A DNA stretch of 64,000 nucleotides, from NCBI GenBank assembly GCA_027475525.1, contig JAMWFC010000082.1, forward strand, positions 248,001 to 312,000, in the 5' to 3' direction. The position numbers were made by a program, and so were the translations under genes. Below are positions 24,201 to 35,092 of this stretch, piece after piece. Numbering within the stretch: position 1 is the first letter of the stretch; every line of letters starts with the position of its first letter. Under the pieces are notes generated by a model. The model searched no databases. It saw nothing but the letters and a program-made list of their open reading frames with translations, and was not told the origin of the DNA. The DNA comes from Macrolepiota albuminosa (lineage: Eukaryota > Basidiomycota > Agaricomycetes > Agaricales > Agaricaceae).

Positions 24201-24360
24201 ATTGTTCCCACTAGGGCACATTTTGGGTCAGTGGGGGAGCCATCTGCCCCCCTCCCTTCAGCCAATGGTACAATCAATGGCAAAACAAAGCTCTGTTGTG
24301 GTTGCTGCTGCTGCTCAGAATCCATGGGTGATGCATCCATGACTGAAGAAAGAAAAAAAA
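21210..24360 (-). pseudogene. ORF3 of element C (homologue of the third ORF of element A), broken
   Basis: Fragments in order on the minus strand: a Gln-rich start (MDASPMDSEQQQQPQQSF near 24340), GYLPQQLMQGSFLPQNT, a serine-rich middle (near 23840-23280), ATPQLIQHLISGASEV (near 23170), the body (22737-21525; ISQLLGKVQYKNIALFFASP, PPDLKQPFALDFL) and the acidic C-terminus LLDYDMDDTMADPF... at 21473-21210. Each piece aligns with A in the same order. Here the passage HEATIRDQQHLLLQQQ reads straight through, where A has a 77-bp duplication, and there is no duplication near the Gln-rich start either. This supports those duplications being artefacts. Confidence 0.8.
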
Positions 24361-24460
24361 AGAAATCTAAATTCCTTTTACTGTTTCAGCCACAGGTGCT
24401 GACAAACTCTGCCAAGCCATGATTGGCATTGTCAATCAAATTAAGCACTGGCATGCTTAT

Positions 24461-25335
24461 CTAACTGATTTGGGCACTTATACCCTTCAATTTCAGATAC
24501 TGATCCAGTGCTGCTAAGTCAGTGCAATGGGACAGTGGCTCCCATGTCATATTTCCAAGAGACCACTGCACTTCAAGCTCAAGCATTTTATGCTCAGTCC
24601 AGATGATGCTCTTGACAAACCACTCATTGTCATCTCTGGCTCCAAAGTTGTAAGGGTCTGAAGTCACCTTATTAGGGAACATTTTGTCAGATGCATTATA
24701 TGGTTGCAGAAGCGACACATAAAACCTAGGAACAATTTGTTGCTCTTGCAGTGCTTGGGGCAGCTCCAACACATAGTTGGAGGTGTGTGGCTTGACCTCA
24801 AGCACTCAGTAGGGTCCTACTCATTTTGGGCACAGTTTGCTTGTCCAACTCCTGGGCAACATAAGGTTGCATGTTGATAAGTATACCAATGCTCCTACTA
24901 ATATTGGTGGGTCTTTTCACCAGCGCTGATTGGTATGCTTTGCCTGAAAAACTCACAATTCAAATAATCACATTGTGGGTGCAGGCAATATTTTTCAAAG
25001 CCTGCTTAGCAAATTTGACCACCCTCTTATAGGCAGTGGCTTCAGCACAGATTTTGTGCAGCATAGAGGGCATGTACCTTCTATTGAGCTCAAAGAGTGC
25101 ATATCCTGTAGCCTCTGACATGCTCATGTTGATAGTGAACTCAGTGAGTGGACACTGATCCACCTAGTCACATTGGTCTGGGCACACTACTGTCTGAAGT
25201 ATCTGGTCTATGCTGCAGTTTGCCTGCTCTGTCTGACCATTTGTTTGTAGATGGAACAACGTTGACATCAGGAGCTTGGCTCCTAGCAGCTTGTGGAGCT
25301 CTCTCCACTATTGTGACATGAACTTTGAGTCATGG
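24461..25335 (-). pseudogene. Pol 3' end of element C: integrase C-terminus and chromodomain
   Basis: Minus-strand frames 25163-24960 (DQCPLTEFTINMSMSEATGY) and 24805-24461 (SNYVLELPQALQEQQIVPRF, YNFGARDDNEWFVKSII, LEVQWSLGNMTWEPLSHC, LAALDQYLKLKG) match the end of element A pol. The last is the chromodomain-like tail. Upstream sequence to 25335 matches the integrase around the second catalytic Asp, then the element is cut. Confidence 0.8.
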
Positions 25336-25567
25336 TGTAATGAAGTTACAGCTTTTGTAAGAGCTTAGTTCACACAATACAGAATCAGACCAGACTGGTC
25401 TATTGACTATATAGTGTAAAACAAAATAAGCTGCTTAATAAGCAGCAAGTGTAAACTATTTATACTATGTAAATATTAATATTATATTATAATAAATATA
25501 ATATAATATTGACTACTAAAGTAAGTAAAAGCTATGTGGCCATAGCCACATAGCACACTATGCTACA
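25336..25567 (-). repeat. LTR of element D
   Basis: 232 bp, TGTAATGAAGTTACAG ... AGCACACTATGCTACA as written, same family as the LTRs of A and C, followed by the same purine tract read in reverse (CACCCCCCAATCAG). Confidence 0.85.
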
Positions 25568-25610
25568 CACCCCCCAATCAGACTGCATTACAGTCTTGCA
25601 ATGAAGATGG

Positions 25611-26011
25611 TCAGACTATCTGCAGGTCAGGAACAGGGGCAATTGGAGAGTCCCCTGGTGCATGGAATGGATCAGCTGTAGCATTGTCCATATTGTAGTC
25701 GAGGAGCTTGTCCTTGTAGGTGGGCTCATGGGTTGTGCCCAATGGCCCTGCTTCAGGCAGGGTGTCATTAAAGTCCCATAGCAGGGACAGTGTGATGTTA
25801 GGGTCATATGTTGGACCTGGCAGGGGCTCTTCAACTTCAGGAGGAGCTATATTGTTGAATGTGTAATTATGCATTTATAATTTGTGGGCATGGGAATCTT
25901 GCCCAATAGAAAGATATATTCCCTTTTGGAATGCATCATTGAACACCTGACAGTGGCCTCACACCACCCATCCCAGCCTGGGATGGACAAGGGCATGCTG
26001 TAATGATCAAG
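25611..26011 (-). pseudogene. ORF3 C-terminus of element D
   Basis: The minus-strand frame 25874-25611 reads YDPNITLSLLWDFNDTLPEA ... LLDYNMDNATADPFHAPGDS ..., nearly the same as the C-terminus of ORF3 in A and C. Upstream of it (to 26011) the sequence still matches ORF3 until the solo LTR insertion. Confidence 0.75.
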
Positions 26012-26923
26012 TGATACGACGCTGTACCAGCAGTCAGAGACACACCATGCACTAGAAGTCAAAATAAACATTTAATCATGGGCTGAAAACTGTAAGCCTC
26101 CTGGTAGCAGTCTCAACAAATAACCATCTCCGAAAACATCCCAACAAATACACAGAAAAGTACAGAACAACAGGCAGGGACCAGTTCAAACTATCAGCTC
26201 AACAATAGTCTAACCACTGTCATGGAGAGGAAAAGCATGGAAGCTGGCAATAGACAGAATAGGATGAAATTGGGAAATTATTATTGTCATTCAATATTAT
26301 AATTTCTCAATTTCATCGTCAAATCAGTCAATGTTCGATTTGACATAACCGGAAGGAGGAAAGAAAAGAAGTAGGCGATGCAGGGAGGCGCTAAAAGAGG
26401 AAAGAAGAATTTATGAATGGGATTGTGCTAAATGGAGCTCAAGCAAATGAGGAAGTGGCAATCTGAAACATTCAGAAGAATGGTGGAACAAGAAGTTGAA
26501 TGATGGAATGGGTGGCACTGAAACAGGCCTCCCAAAAGGGAAATTGGACTATCAAATACGTTCTGGAAGTGGGAGAGTTTCCGACAAAGAGTCATATGTA
26601 GATAGTGGTCTGTGCACCAGAAAAACAGTATAAATAGCCCAAGTTTAATAGAGAATAGACAGGCAATTAATAGGCAAAGGCTCGGTGATTCCCAGGAAGT
26701 GAATTGCTTAGGCCGGAGTTTGTTAAAAAACCTCGACTTGTGGGAATATTATTATTCTCATTCAATATTATAATTCCTCGAAACCTCAGCGTTTTGCAAA
26801 ATTATTAAACGCATTCAAGATAATAATTATCCCTTTTGTCGTCAAAGTCAGTGTGAATTCAAGGTCATATTCTACACTAGCAAGCCCCAGAACTATCAAG
26901 TAATACTTCTACCAAGTACTACA
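26012..26923. mobile_element. Solo LTR inserted in element D
   Basis: The 912-bp insert begins TGATACGACGCTGTACC and ends CAAGTACTACA (TG...CA). It is flanked by CAAG on both sides (26008-26011 and 26924-26927), and element C lacks it at the matching position. A TATA-like AGTATAAATAGC lies at about 26626. Internally, ATTATTATTSTCATTCAATA with TTATAATTYCTC occurs twice (about 26280 and 26750). There is no coding frame. The parent family is not otherwise present in this window. The superfamily is unknown. Confidence 0.75.
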
Positions 26924-27021
26924 CAAGGTGCTAGAGCCTCTCATTGTCAACTTCAGCAGCTTCAAGTTGAAGCTGGTAGTCAGAGAAAAAAATGTAGGCC
27001 AGGTATGTGACCTTGTATGTA

Positions 27022-27534
27022 AGATCAGTCCTTGGATGCTCCATTGTCTCTTGATTTTTCTTTTTTGGATCCTCTTGTTGATATTCCCTCCATACCACTG
27101 CCACACCCCAATACTGAATCCTGCTCCAATGCACAATTCCATGACATATCCCACCTCCCTCATGTTCACTTGTCTCTCAATGCTTAGGCTTGGAGCCACT
27201 ACTGATGCAAGTATCCTGACTGACTGCTTGTAAATACTATTACTCAAATAATATAAGTTGGCACCAATATCAGTTTTAAAGATGATCAAGTAGTAAGCCA
27301 AGCCTGCAGCAACCTCATTTTAGCTCTTGCTGATCCTCCAACCATTTCAACACTGTCAAACAACATTGCCAGTCAGGTAGCTGTGGGATGCACCCACAGT
27401 TCCTTTCTCTCTCCCCCTCTCCCCAACTTTCATGCATTGCCTATCAGAGCAGTCACTCACAAGCACTCAAACAAGGTTTGTTGCATCCATCACCTCATGG
27501 CCAGAGAGGAGCTCTGTAAATTCTGAGATCTAGA
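27022..27534 (-). other. Unassigned segment with a short hydrophobic frame
   Basis: A minus-strand frame (27301-27022) has a hydrophobic stretch (YVMELCIGAGFSIGVWQW) but fuses into ORF3 sequence of element D at its end and shows no family motif I trust. The remaining bases to 27534 hold no clear frame. Confidence 0.3.
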
Positions 27535-28330
27535 ATAGATTGAGGTTTTTTCTGTGCAGTGGACTATGTGTGGGAAAAATGCCTTCAATTTTTACCATCA
27601 TGTGATTTTGGTCCTTGTTGTTGATGTTTGTCCTGAGGCTGAGGTAAGTGTGTGGGAAAAATGTCTTTGATTTTTGCTGTCTTATTAGACTGTTCATTTA
27701 TTTGAATGCTTATATAAGCAGTAGCTTGAGTCAGTGTGGAAAAAATGTCTTCAGTTATTGCTGTCATGTGATTTATTAGACTGTCAGATGCTTGTATAAG
27801 CAGTAGTCTGGGTTAGTGTGGGAAAAATATCTTCAATTTTTGCTGTTGTATGATTTATTAGACTGTTCAATGTTTGTGTAAGCAATAGTACATCCAGACG
27901 CTTGTATAAGCAGTAGTCTGGATTAGTGTGGGAAAAATGTTCTTGATTTTTGCTATCATGTGCTGTCATGTGATTTATTAGACTGCCAGATGCTTGTATA
28001 AGCAATAGTATATTCGGACGCTTGTGTAAGTAGTAGCCTGAATCAATGTGGAAAAAATATCTTCAGTTTTTGCTGTCATGTGATTTATTAGACTGCCTGA
28101 TGCTTATGTAAGCAGTAGTCTGGGTTAGTGTGGGAAAAATGTCTTTGATTTTTGCTGTCATGTGCTGTCATGTGATTTATTAGACTGCAAGATGCTTGTG
28201 TAAGCAGCAGCCTGTGTCAGTATGGAAAAAAAAATCTTTAATACTTGCTGTTATGTATGTCATTAAACTGTTCATTTATCCAGATGCTTATATAAGCAGT
28301 AGACTATATCAGTGTAGGTCAACAGATAGA
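27535..28330. repeat. Minisatellite related, in inverted orientation, to the 7.7-9.5 kb array
   Basis: About six diverged units, each with GTGTGGGAAAAATGTCTTC, TTTTTGCTGTCATGTGATTT, ATTAGACTG and GCTTGTATAAGCAGTAG. The left edge (GATCTAGAATAGATTGAGGT ... GCAGTGGACTATGTGTGGG) is the reverse complement of 9430-9495. The GCTTRTATAAGCAGTAG piece is absent from the other array. Confidence 0.8.
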
Positions 28331-28389
28331 TCTTGGACATGTCATGCTAGCAATGGCCTATACAAGCAAGTGACAGTATATCAGACTCT

Positions 28390-30247
28390 GAGGCTTCAAT
28401 CATGTACAACATGATTGACTGCACAATTCTCAACCTTGTTGCCTTGGGGCCAGGCTCTTTCATGCTCAAGCTCAATTTGGAGTCTGCCTTCTGGCACATC
28501 CCTGTTTGCCAGGCAGACTGGCTGCTCCTGAGATTTGAATATGGTGCTCGTTTAGCATCCTACATATTCAACCCTCTTTACAGAGGCACTGCATTGGATT
28601 CTTCAGTGCAATTTCCCCATACACATCTGTCACTACCTCAATGATTTTCTCAGCATATTCCTGCCCCACATCCCTTCCCCTCATCCAGCACTCCCTCTTG
28701 TGGGCTCTTGACCTTGACACCCAGCTTGGCCTAAAATTCCAACTATCCAAGATTATTGGCCCCAACATGATGGTGGAATTTCTGGGCCTCAAACTTGACT
28801 CCCCAGCCATGGAGGTTCAGCTGCCTCAGAAAAAGCTTGCTTTTTTACAGGATCTCCTACCTCGATGGGCTGACCAGCTTCTTGCAATTCATGTCCCAAG
28901 TCATCCTCATGTCACAAGCCTTCATCTGAAGCTTATATGACTTTGCTGCCTCATTTTTCTTCTATACACACCACATCCCCAAACCCCTCTGCCTGGACAT
29001 TGAATGGTGATCTCTGGTCATGCCCAACTGGAACAGCATTTGCTTCATCTCCATGGACCATTGCTGCCTCCATGTGTTTACCAATGCCAGCAGATTGAAG
29101 GGGCTAGAAGGGCACTTTAGCAATGAGTGGTTCTTGCTTTGCTGCCCATGCCACTTATGCAAAGTGCATATTCAGGTGAAGGAAATCCTAGTGGTCATTC
29201 ACACAATCCTCCGCTGGGGGAATCAATTCTGTGGTTGTCATGTAGTCTTTCATGTCAATAACAAGGCCATCTTCAATGCAATCTGAGTCACTTCCAGCCA
29301 ACAATGTGATTTGTAAAGGATATGATGGCCCTGGCCTTTTGTCTCAACTTCTCTCTATCTTCTGAGTGCTGACAATTTGATTGCTGATGCTGACTCCTGC
29401 TTTGCTTACTCTCACATGTTTGCCATTGCTCCTTGGCTCCAGACATCCACCTCAAAATGCCTCCAGATTGGTGGTATGAGCAGAACCACCAGCACCCCAA
29501 AACTATTGCTTTCTATCTTTGGCATGGACTTGCCACTTCCACATGACACACATACTCCACAGGCCAACAACAATTTATCCTGCAGGTACAGCTCAATGGC
29601 CTCTACAACTCTGACAGCTCTATCCTCCCAGCCTCCCAGAAAGCCATCCTCTCTTAGGTTGTGAGCCTTGGCCCCTAAGTTCAATCCAAGACAATCAAAA
29701 CCTACTTGGCCTCAGTGCATTTCCTCCATGTTGACACTGATCAGCTCTTCACAGCCCTTGAGTCCCCATCATGCAGTGCTTGCTCCGAGGCATCAAATGC
29801 TTCCATGGCGAGCATGACTGCAGCTGATCACCCTCCCCATCCTCAATGCCCTGCTTGTTCAACTTCAGCCAGACACCACACCAGGGCACACTGTGGTCTA
29901 TGCAGCATGCTGCCTTGCATACTCAGGTCTCTTACGCAGCAGTGAGTTCACAGTTGGAAAGAAAGGCAAGTACTCCATGAACCTCAATCTCTCCCACAGC
30001 TCCATCCAGTTCCTGCCCAACTTTGCCAATGCTACTCACATCCAGCTTACCCTCCTGGCCTCCAAAACTGACCCCTTCAGGACATGCATCACTATCACCA
30101 CTGCAGCAGCACCCAGGCACCCCTCCTGCCCTGTTGCCCCTCTGCCCCATTGCCGCTCTCAAGAGAATAAACACTGAGTTGTCCTGGGCCAGCAGTGCCC
30201 CACTTTTTGAACAACTGGACTGCTCTGCACTATCTTACACATACTTC
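28390..30247 (+). pseudogene. Tyrosine-recombinase retrotransposon remnant (DIRS/Ngaro-like): RT, RNase H, recombinase
   Basis: Plus-strand fragments in DIRS-type order. RT: 28402-28640 (PGSFMLKLNLESAFWHIPVC) and 28641-28940 (LGLKFQLSKIIGPNMMVEFL, GLKLDSPAMEVQLPQKKL). RNase H: 29020-29420 (HVFTNASRLKGLEGHF, VKEILVVIHTILRWGNQF, VVFHVNNKAIFNAI, then ADNLIADADSCFAYSHMF). N-terminal recombinase: 29430-29800. Catalytic-domain start: 29850-30230 (VVYAACCLAYSGLLRSSEFT, then HIQLTLLASKTDPFR...ITI). Frames change several times, the RT active-site box is lost or altered, and the sequence is CpG-poor. It ends at about 30247, where a dispersed repeat begins, before the GHSFRRG / tyrosine part of the recombinase. 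Not functional. Confidence 0.8.
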
Positions 30248-30418
30248 ACTTGCTTGTATGGGCCGTTGCTAGCACGGTGTGACCGAGATCTACACTTGAT
30301 CAAAAGGTATGGGCCTGCGGCAGACCAAGGTCTACAGCATAGAGTGTTGAATCCATGACGTGGCAGTGTTAATATGACCATGTTAGCGTACATTAACTTA
30401 GTGCAGAAAGGAGAAATA
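30248..30418. repeat. Dispersed repeat, copy 2, interrupting the recombinase remnant
   Basis: ACTTGCTTGTATGGGCCGTT, GCTAGCACGGTGTGACCGAG, then GTCTACAGCATAGAGTGTTG and CATGACGTGGCAGTGTTAAT match 11671-11932 in order. It starts abruptly inside coding sequence, so 30248 is probably one true end of the repeated element. The other end is not identified. Confidence 0.7.
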
Positions 30419-31860
30419 CTGGCAACGTTTGTATAATATTCAATGTCCAATTTGTATATAGCAGTATCCGTAAATATAATACACACACACATATATATAT
30501 ATATATAAAAGTTTGAAGTACAATCAATAATACTGATGTACCAATTTAGTACAAATACCTGCCCGTGACGCTCTTGTTGGCTTTAAATGGCCAATGCTGG
30601 CCTCCTCGTTGTCCTTGGAGAGTTCAGATGTGGCCAGAGGCTTTGCTGTATGTCCTAAAAATACTAATAATAATAATAATAAAATTGTTTGATCCACTAC
30701 TGACCAGCCATTATGACATATATTCGGCTGCTGTCTGGAGCTAATCTAATGCAATGTTGTAAAATGAATTTTCACCAGTGTGAGTATGAACACCAATGGT
30801 ATGGTTGGGATAATGCGAAGCAACAAACTATACAAGCTCTGGCATAGAGTCAGCATCAAGATAATAGTCCTGACTATACCCAAGGCTCATGCGTGGATGA
30901 ACAAAGGTACTGCCTGAGACATGTAGAGTGTTTGGTGAGGGACTATTTGTTGGTAAAGGAAGACAGACAGTCTTTTGCAACCTTGGCTGCATGTAGATTG
31001 TTTTATTGTTATATGTTGCCAACACTGAGTAGAAACCAACTTGTGGAATGATGTTGGAGGGGCAACAAATAGAAGCAGTGAAGTCTATGCCTTGATATAT
31101 AGCAGAATAACAAAACAGAGCTTCCGATTTCACCTGAATCAGGTTTGATGACATACTGTTGATTTGCATTGTAGTCCTAGAGACACATATAGCCCTTCAA
31201 CTATCTGCCGACTTTACCCACATTTGGTTTTGGCTGTATGTGATCCACTCATGGGGCTATATAAATTTTTTGGAACATATGGTCATGCAGTTGGAAGAAG
31301 ACATACCTAGCACTTTAAATGCCAGCAGCGCATGCTTGAGCGACTCCATGAGAGCAGATGCTGACAACTAAACTGCTCAGGAGTTGCACAGAGATTGCCA
31401 TATATCTAGCAGGTCACGTTATATAAAATATTCCACTTCATTCTAGAATAAACCACTGGTTCCAGAAACATGTTCCATCAGAAAGCCTGCTTACCTATCT
31501 AAGGTGCTTGCATATGTGTTAAGTAAACAGGCCATCCAACCAAATGCTTACATAACATTTATTATTTATTTATTTATTTTAATGTTATTTTAAATATTCC
31601 TAATTTTAAATATGATGTAAATGCTTACATAACATTTATTATTTATTTATTTATTTTAATGTTATTTTAAATATTCCTAATTTTAAATATGATGTATATA
31701 CATATACGTTGATAGATAAATACAATTCGTATTTACTAGAATAAAATGTTAAAATACAGTGCGTTGATACTACAATAAAATATGTGAATTATCTGTGAAA
31801 CTTATAAAGACCAGTAAGCATTAAAATCAAACCAACTTACATGAAAAATACAGATGGAAT
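30419..31860. other. AT-rich DNA; one unrecognised minus-strand frame
   Basis: A TATATA tract near 30490. The minus-strand frame 31169-30828 (113 aa) has no motif I recognise, though its neighbour at 31861-32516 is a paralogue of the 6-kb remnant, so it may be a further exon of the same unknown family. Confidence 0.35.
31542..31695. repeat. Exact 77-bp tandem duplication (locus 4 of 11)
   Basis: 31542-31618 is repeated at 31619-31695 (AAATGCTTACATAACATTTA ...) in non-coding AT-rich DNA. The same period as elsewhere in coding DNA argues against a coding or repeat-family cause. Confidence 0.9.
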
Positions 31861-32516
31861 TTATATGTTCTGCTCATGTGAGGTCTGTAATGTGCCCACA
31901 CTAATAAAATTAGATGATGAAATACTGGATGACTGAATACTCATGATTTCTCTTGAAGAGGTGTTGAAAACGTGATGATGAGTTATGCTAGTCAGAACAA
32001 TGTGCATTACTGTTGTGGCCTGAGCTATCCAGCTGTACAATGCACTGGCATATGAATAAGTGTATGCTTCATCTAAGTGTTGCTCATTGTCACTTGAATA
32101 TAAGTGAAAAGCCGCAACAAGATGACTTTCTTGGTCGAATCCCTTTATCGTGAGATGTTGTGCATTACGGTCTCTATGAGCATAAGTGCTGATGGTAATA
32201 TATAAATTTGACATCATAAAACTGCCTATAAAATGTCCAGAAAAACTCACCAGAACACTAAATTGGCAATGTTCACCCACATCAATACATTGAAATACCG
32301 ATTGGATACTGTAGATAAGGCAACATTTGCCATTTCCCTCATCTGTCTGCCATGCGATGATGTAGCAGAAGTGTGGGGGTACCAACACTGAATACTAGCT
32401 ATGGAGAGTGCGGACATGATGACATGTGAGTGGAATAACAAATGTAAATGTATATGAAGATATATTGAGAGGGCACATCGACATCGTACATTTGTTGTGT
32501 AAAGTAGTGAGTTCAC
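31861..32516 (-). pseudogene. Remnant paralogous to the 6-kb unknown gene
   Basis: Two overlapping minus-strand frames hold the shared blocks: 32516-32330 (QCWYPHTSATSSHGRQM, STVSNRYFNVL) and then 32190-31861 (HLTIKGFDQESHLVAAFH, HLDEAYTYSYASALYSWI). The order and spacing match 6560-5975. A short intron between the blocks is likely in both copies. The C-terminal tail differs (IMSIQSSSISSSNFISVG). No domain recognised. Confidence 0.5.
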
Positions 32517-33966
32517 ACTAACTATATGTTTTAATGATAACTCAACATATTGGCTGGTTTATCAAATTAGTGTATTGTAGTTCATCCCATTGGTGTATGA
32601 GTAATACATCGTATTTTCCATAGAGGTTTGTGCAGAAACGTTTTATTTTGACTCATGGGAATCCATAGATCGATCAGACTGATATTCTTTCTGTACTGTA
32701 TTACTTGATATACTTTTACCCATCAGAGTGTTCTAGCCCGGAACAAGTAATAAGTACCAAGTCAATACACAGTGATGGTATTTGCTTCCATCAGGTGTCT
32801 GTTAAGCAAGTTCACGGCAACATAGAATGCTAGTACCAGTACAACCAAGCGGGGATGGGAATGCATTTTCTAGAGTGTACAATAGCATTTTGTAAGAGGA
32901 AGCCAGATGTAACATAGCTGGTATAAGAAACTACCAAAAGGAACCAACAGACTGAAAGGCATAGAAAGGTGGAGAGCACATCAGGGGAGAAGAGATGAAG
33001 GATTATGTACGTACTTTAATATATAAAAAACAAAACAGTAATACATATTATCAAATAGACACATAGCATAAGTCATTTCAACATACCATAAATTTGTATC
33101 TTTTGTTTTTAAATAAACAATTGTGTTTCTTACTTTTACAAGTAGAAACCGGGTTTGCTTGTTGGCTAGCCTTGTACAAAGTGGCATGACAATGAGTAAA
33201 TGTATATATGTGTGTTTGCTACATAATATCTGAACAGTCATTCAACTGAACCATTATATAATACAAAGTCACGTTTACGAATTCAGTATTTAATTTTACT
33301 AGTCATTCCTTTTATAATTTAATAATTATTTAAAATAATGACAAAATAAATAAACAAATAGAATTAAACTGATTGTCCCACTGAATGCTTACATAATATA
33401 CCATCATGTTAAAAATTTCACAGTCGTGAAATTGGTCAGGTGAACATACAGTAGACATAACATGCCCAAACTCATGATTACTAACCAATAAACCATGTTT
33501 AATACATGTAAATACATATTATATCAGTGTTCGGATGCACATTAGGAAAATAAATAAGTAATTAAATAAATAAAATATATAAGTAAATCAATCGTCCCAC
33601 CAAACACTTATATAACATGCACCTTTGTTCACTTAATAGGTATACCAAGGATTGTCTTTATAGACTACTTAGTCCTTATTTAGCTGTTGTTGATGAAAAT
33701 AAATTATATTTTAGATTAAATTGTATTCTCTATGGGCACATTTAACATATATTATGTCAGCATTTGGATGTACGACCAATTTGAAGATCATATGACCTCA
33801 CGTTGTCCAAATTCATGTTAACTGTCCTGATTTTGCAAGGGGGTCATTTGAACAATAGCACTTCTAACGTAGGTGGATAGCTTTGTAGTAATATAGTAAT
33901 ACGACCTATATCCTTAAATACACAGACTTGATTCAAATTAAACAACTCCCCATTGGTAATATACGA
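32517..33966. other. AT-rich DNA downstream of the Helitron coding end
   Basis: No supported gene. The 3' end of the Helitron should lie here, but I could not pick out a CTRR terminus with its hairpin with confidence. Confidence 0.4.
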
Positions 33967-34890
33967 TTATGCCACTCTGACATATAACACTATTGTTGCT
34001 TTACTACTTCTGCAGACTTGTATATCCAACGTATCCAGACTGCCTTCTTCGACAATCAACCTTCTACCAGTAATTAAACCATCATGGAACCACACCCTTA
34101 AGGACAAATCCACGTATCGACAAGTAAAATGACTGTTTGCAAAATATATGATACCTTTTAGGATATATTGTCTGTCTTCCGACTCATAAACTGGCACATC
34201 GACGTATCTATTAATTGTGATGTCGATCGACACCATATCAAAAGACAGTATCGGTGCCATGTATACTGTTCTCATTATTCTAACTAATTCAGACATGCAT
34301 GTTCTGCACCGAGATTCAGTAAGAAATTCCATGTTTCTTAGAAAATGTTGTATTGACGGTTGTGAATTATCTAGTATGGCAATCTGACACGAATTCAACA
34401 TAACAGCTTTTCTGTTAACTGCATGACCGCATGGACAGTGCAGGTATGATGTGTATACATTTTGCTTGTATGTAAGCAACTCTTTGATCACAGCATGAAC
34501 ACTCATTAGTTCACCATACAAAAAGTTTCTCAGATTGCAATTGTTCATACAATTTCTCAAATCCTCTCTTGCATCCTCCAGCGTGATTTTACTTTTGTGT
34601 GTTGATAAGAAGTTGCTTTCCATGCTTCACATAATTGATGTCCCAAATGATCAGAAAGTCATTGACCATAAGTGACATGTCATCTTGCTATATATTGTAC
34701 AATATAGTTATCACTGCGTCATACATGCAACTGTTGGCATTCCACTTAGTTCCAACCAGTCCTTCACATCTGTCCAAATTTAATTTCTGTTCACTGCTTA
34801 TAAGATTTTTTGAAATTTTCAAGTTGGGTGGACCATTATCATGGTTCCAGTTTATTTTGCTGTGTATTGGTTGAGGATGCACTATGGGCT
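33967..34890 (-). pseudogene. Helitron C-terminal cysteine-protease-like (USP/UCH-type) domain
   Basis: The minus strand continues from the helicase end. A catalytic-Cys box LVGTKWNANSCMYDAVITIL lies near 34760-34690, and after a frame break the 218-codon frame 34623-33967 follows. That frame contains a Cys pair (HCPCGHA), RCRTCMSELV, PILSFDMVS and the His box IYFANSHFTCRYVDL followed by VWFHDGL. A Cys box (NSCxYD) followed by an HFT box is the ubiquitin-specific-protease layout seen fused to Pif1 helicases in basidiomycete Helitrons. A frameshift and a stop between the two boxes make this copy inactive. It could serve processing of the polyprotein or host-factor deubiquitination, which is not established. 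Confidence 0.65.
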
Positions 34891-35092
34891 AAGTGCCCTT
34901 AGCTGGAATAAATCTGCTTTTAGAGGACTGCGATAGCTTAATAGGTCTATCTTCACTAGCAACCTGCTATTTGATATCCGGGAATGATGCATCATCATAA
35001 GGGTCCTTGTCACTCCAACGTAAGGCCGTATAAAGATTAGGGGGCATGTAACCTTTTTGTTTGCATTGTCTAAATGAATGAATTAGATCAGA

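Larger units (their letters stand above)
20932..25335 (-). mobile_element. Gypsy element C: truncated relative of element A
   Basis: Read on the minus strand the order is integrase end, chromodomain, ORF3, polypurine tract (CTGATTGGGGTG) and 3' LTR, matching the 3' half of element A (47100-51967). The 5' end stops inside integrase, at the codons matching SKFTSQWW of A, exactly where the LTR of element D begins. Many differences from A are CG to TG or CA changes (GCCTACGTC in A is GCTTATGTA here), the mark of methylated-CpG decay. Confidence 0.85.
25336..27022 (-). mobile_element. Gypsy element D: 3' fragment of a second element A relative, split by a solo LTR
   Basis: A 3' LTR (25336-25567) is followed on the minus strand by the ORF3 C-terminus (25874-25611). 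Past an inserted solo LTR comes a further ORF3 piece (about 27022-26928; KVTYLAYIFFSDYQLQLEAA). It joins element C directly inside C's integrase, so D either inserted there and later lost its 5' part or arose by recombination. It ends abruptly at about 27022. Confidence 0.75.

Noticed and set aside
26909..27301. Minus-strand frame with a hydrophobic segment, considered as a small membrane protein
   Set aside because: Its C-terminal part is element D ORF3 sequence in another frame and the hydrophobic stretch has no family signature.
30828..31169. 113-codon minus-strand frame as a separate gene
   Set aside because: No recognisable motif and no convincing match to the 6-kb region. May be an exon of the unknown family but unsupported.
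33967..33980. A Helitron 3' end (CTRR plus hairpin) near the coding end
   Set aside because: Several CTAG/CTAA strings exist in AT-rich DNA, but none has a clear hairpin just upstream. Placing the end would be a guess.
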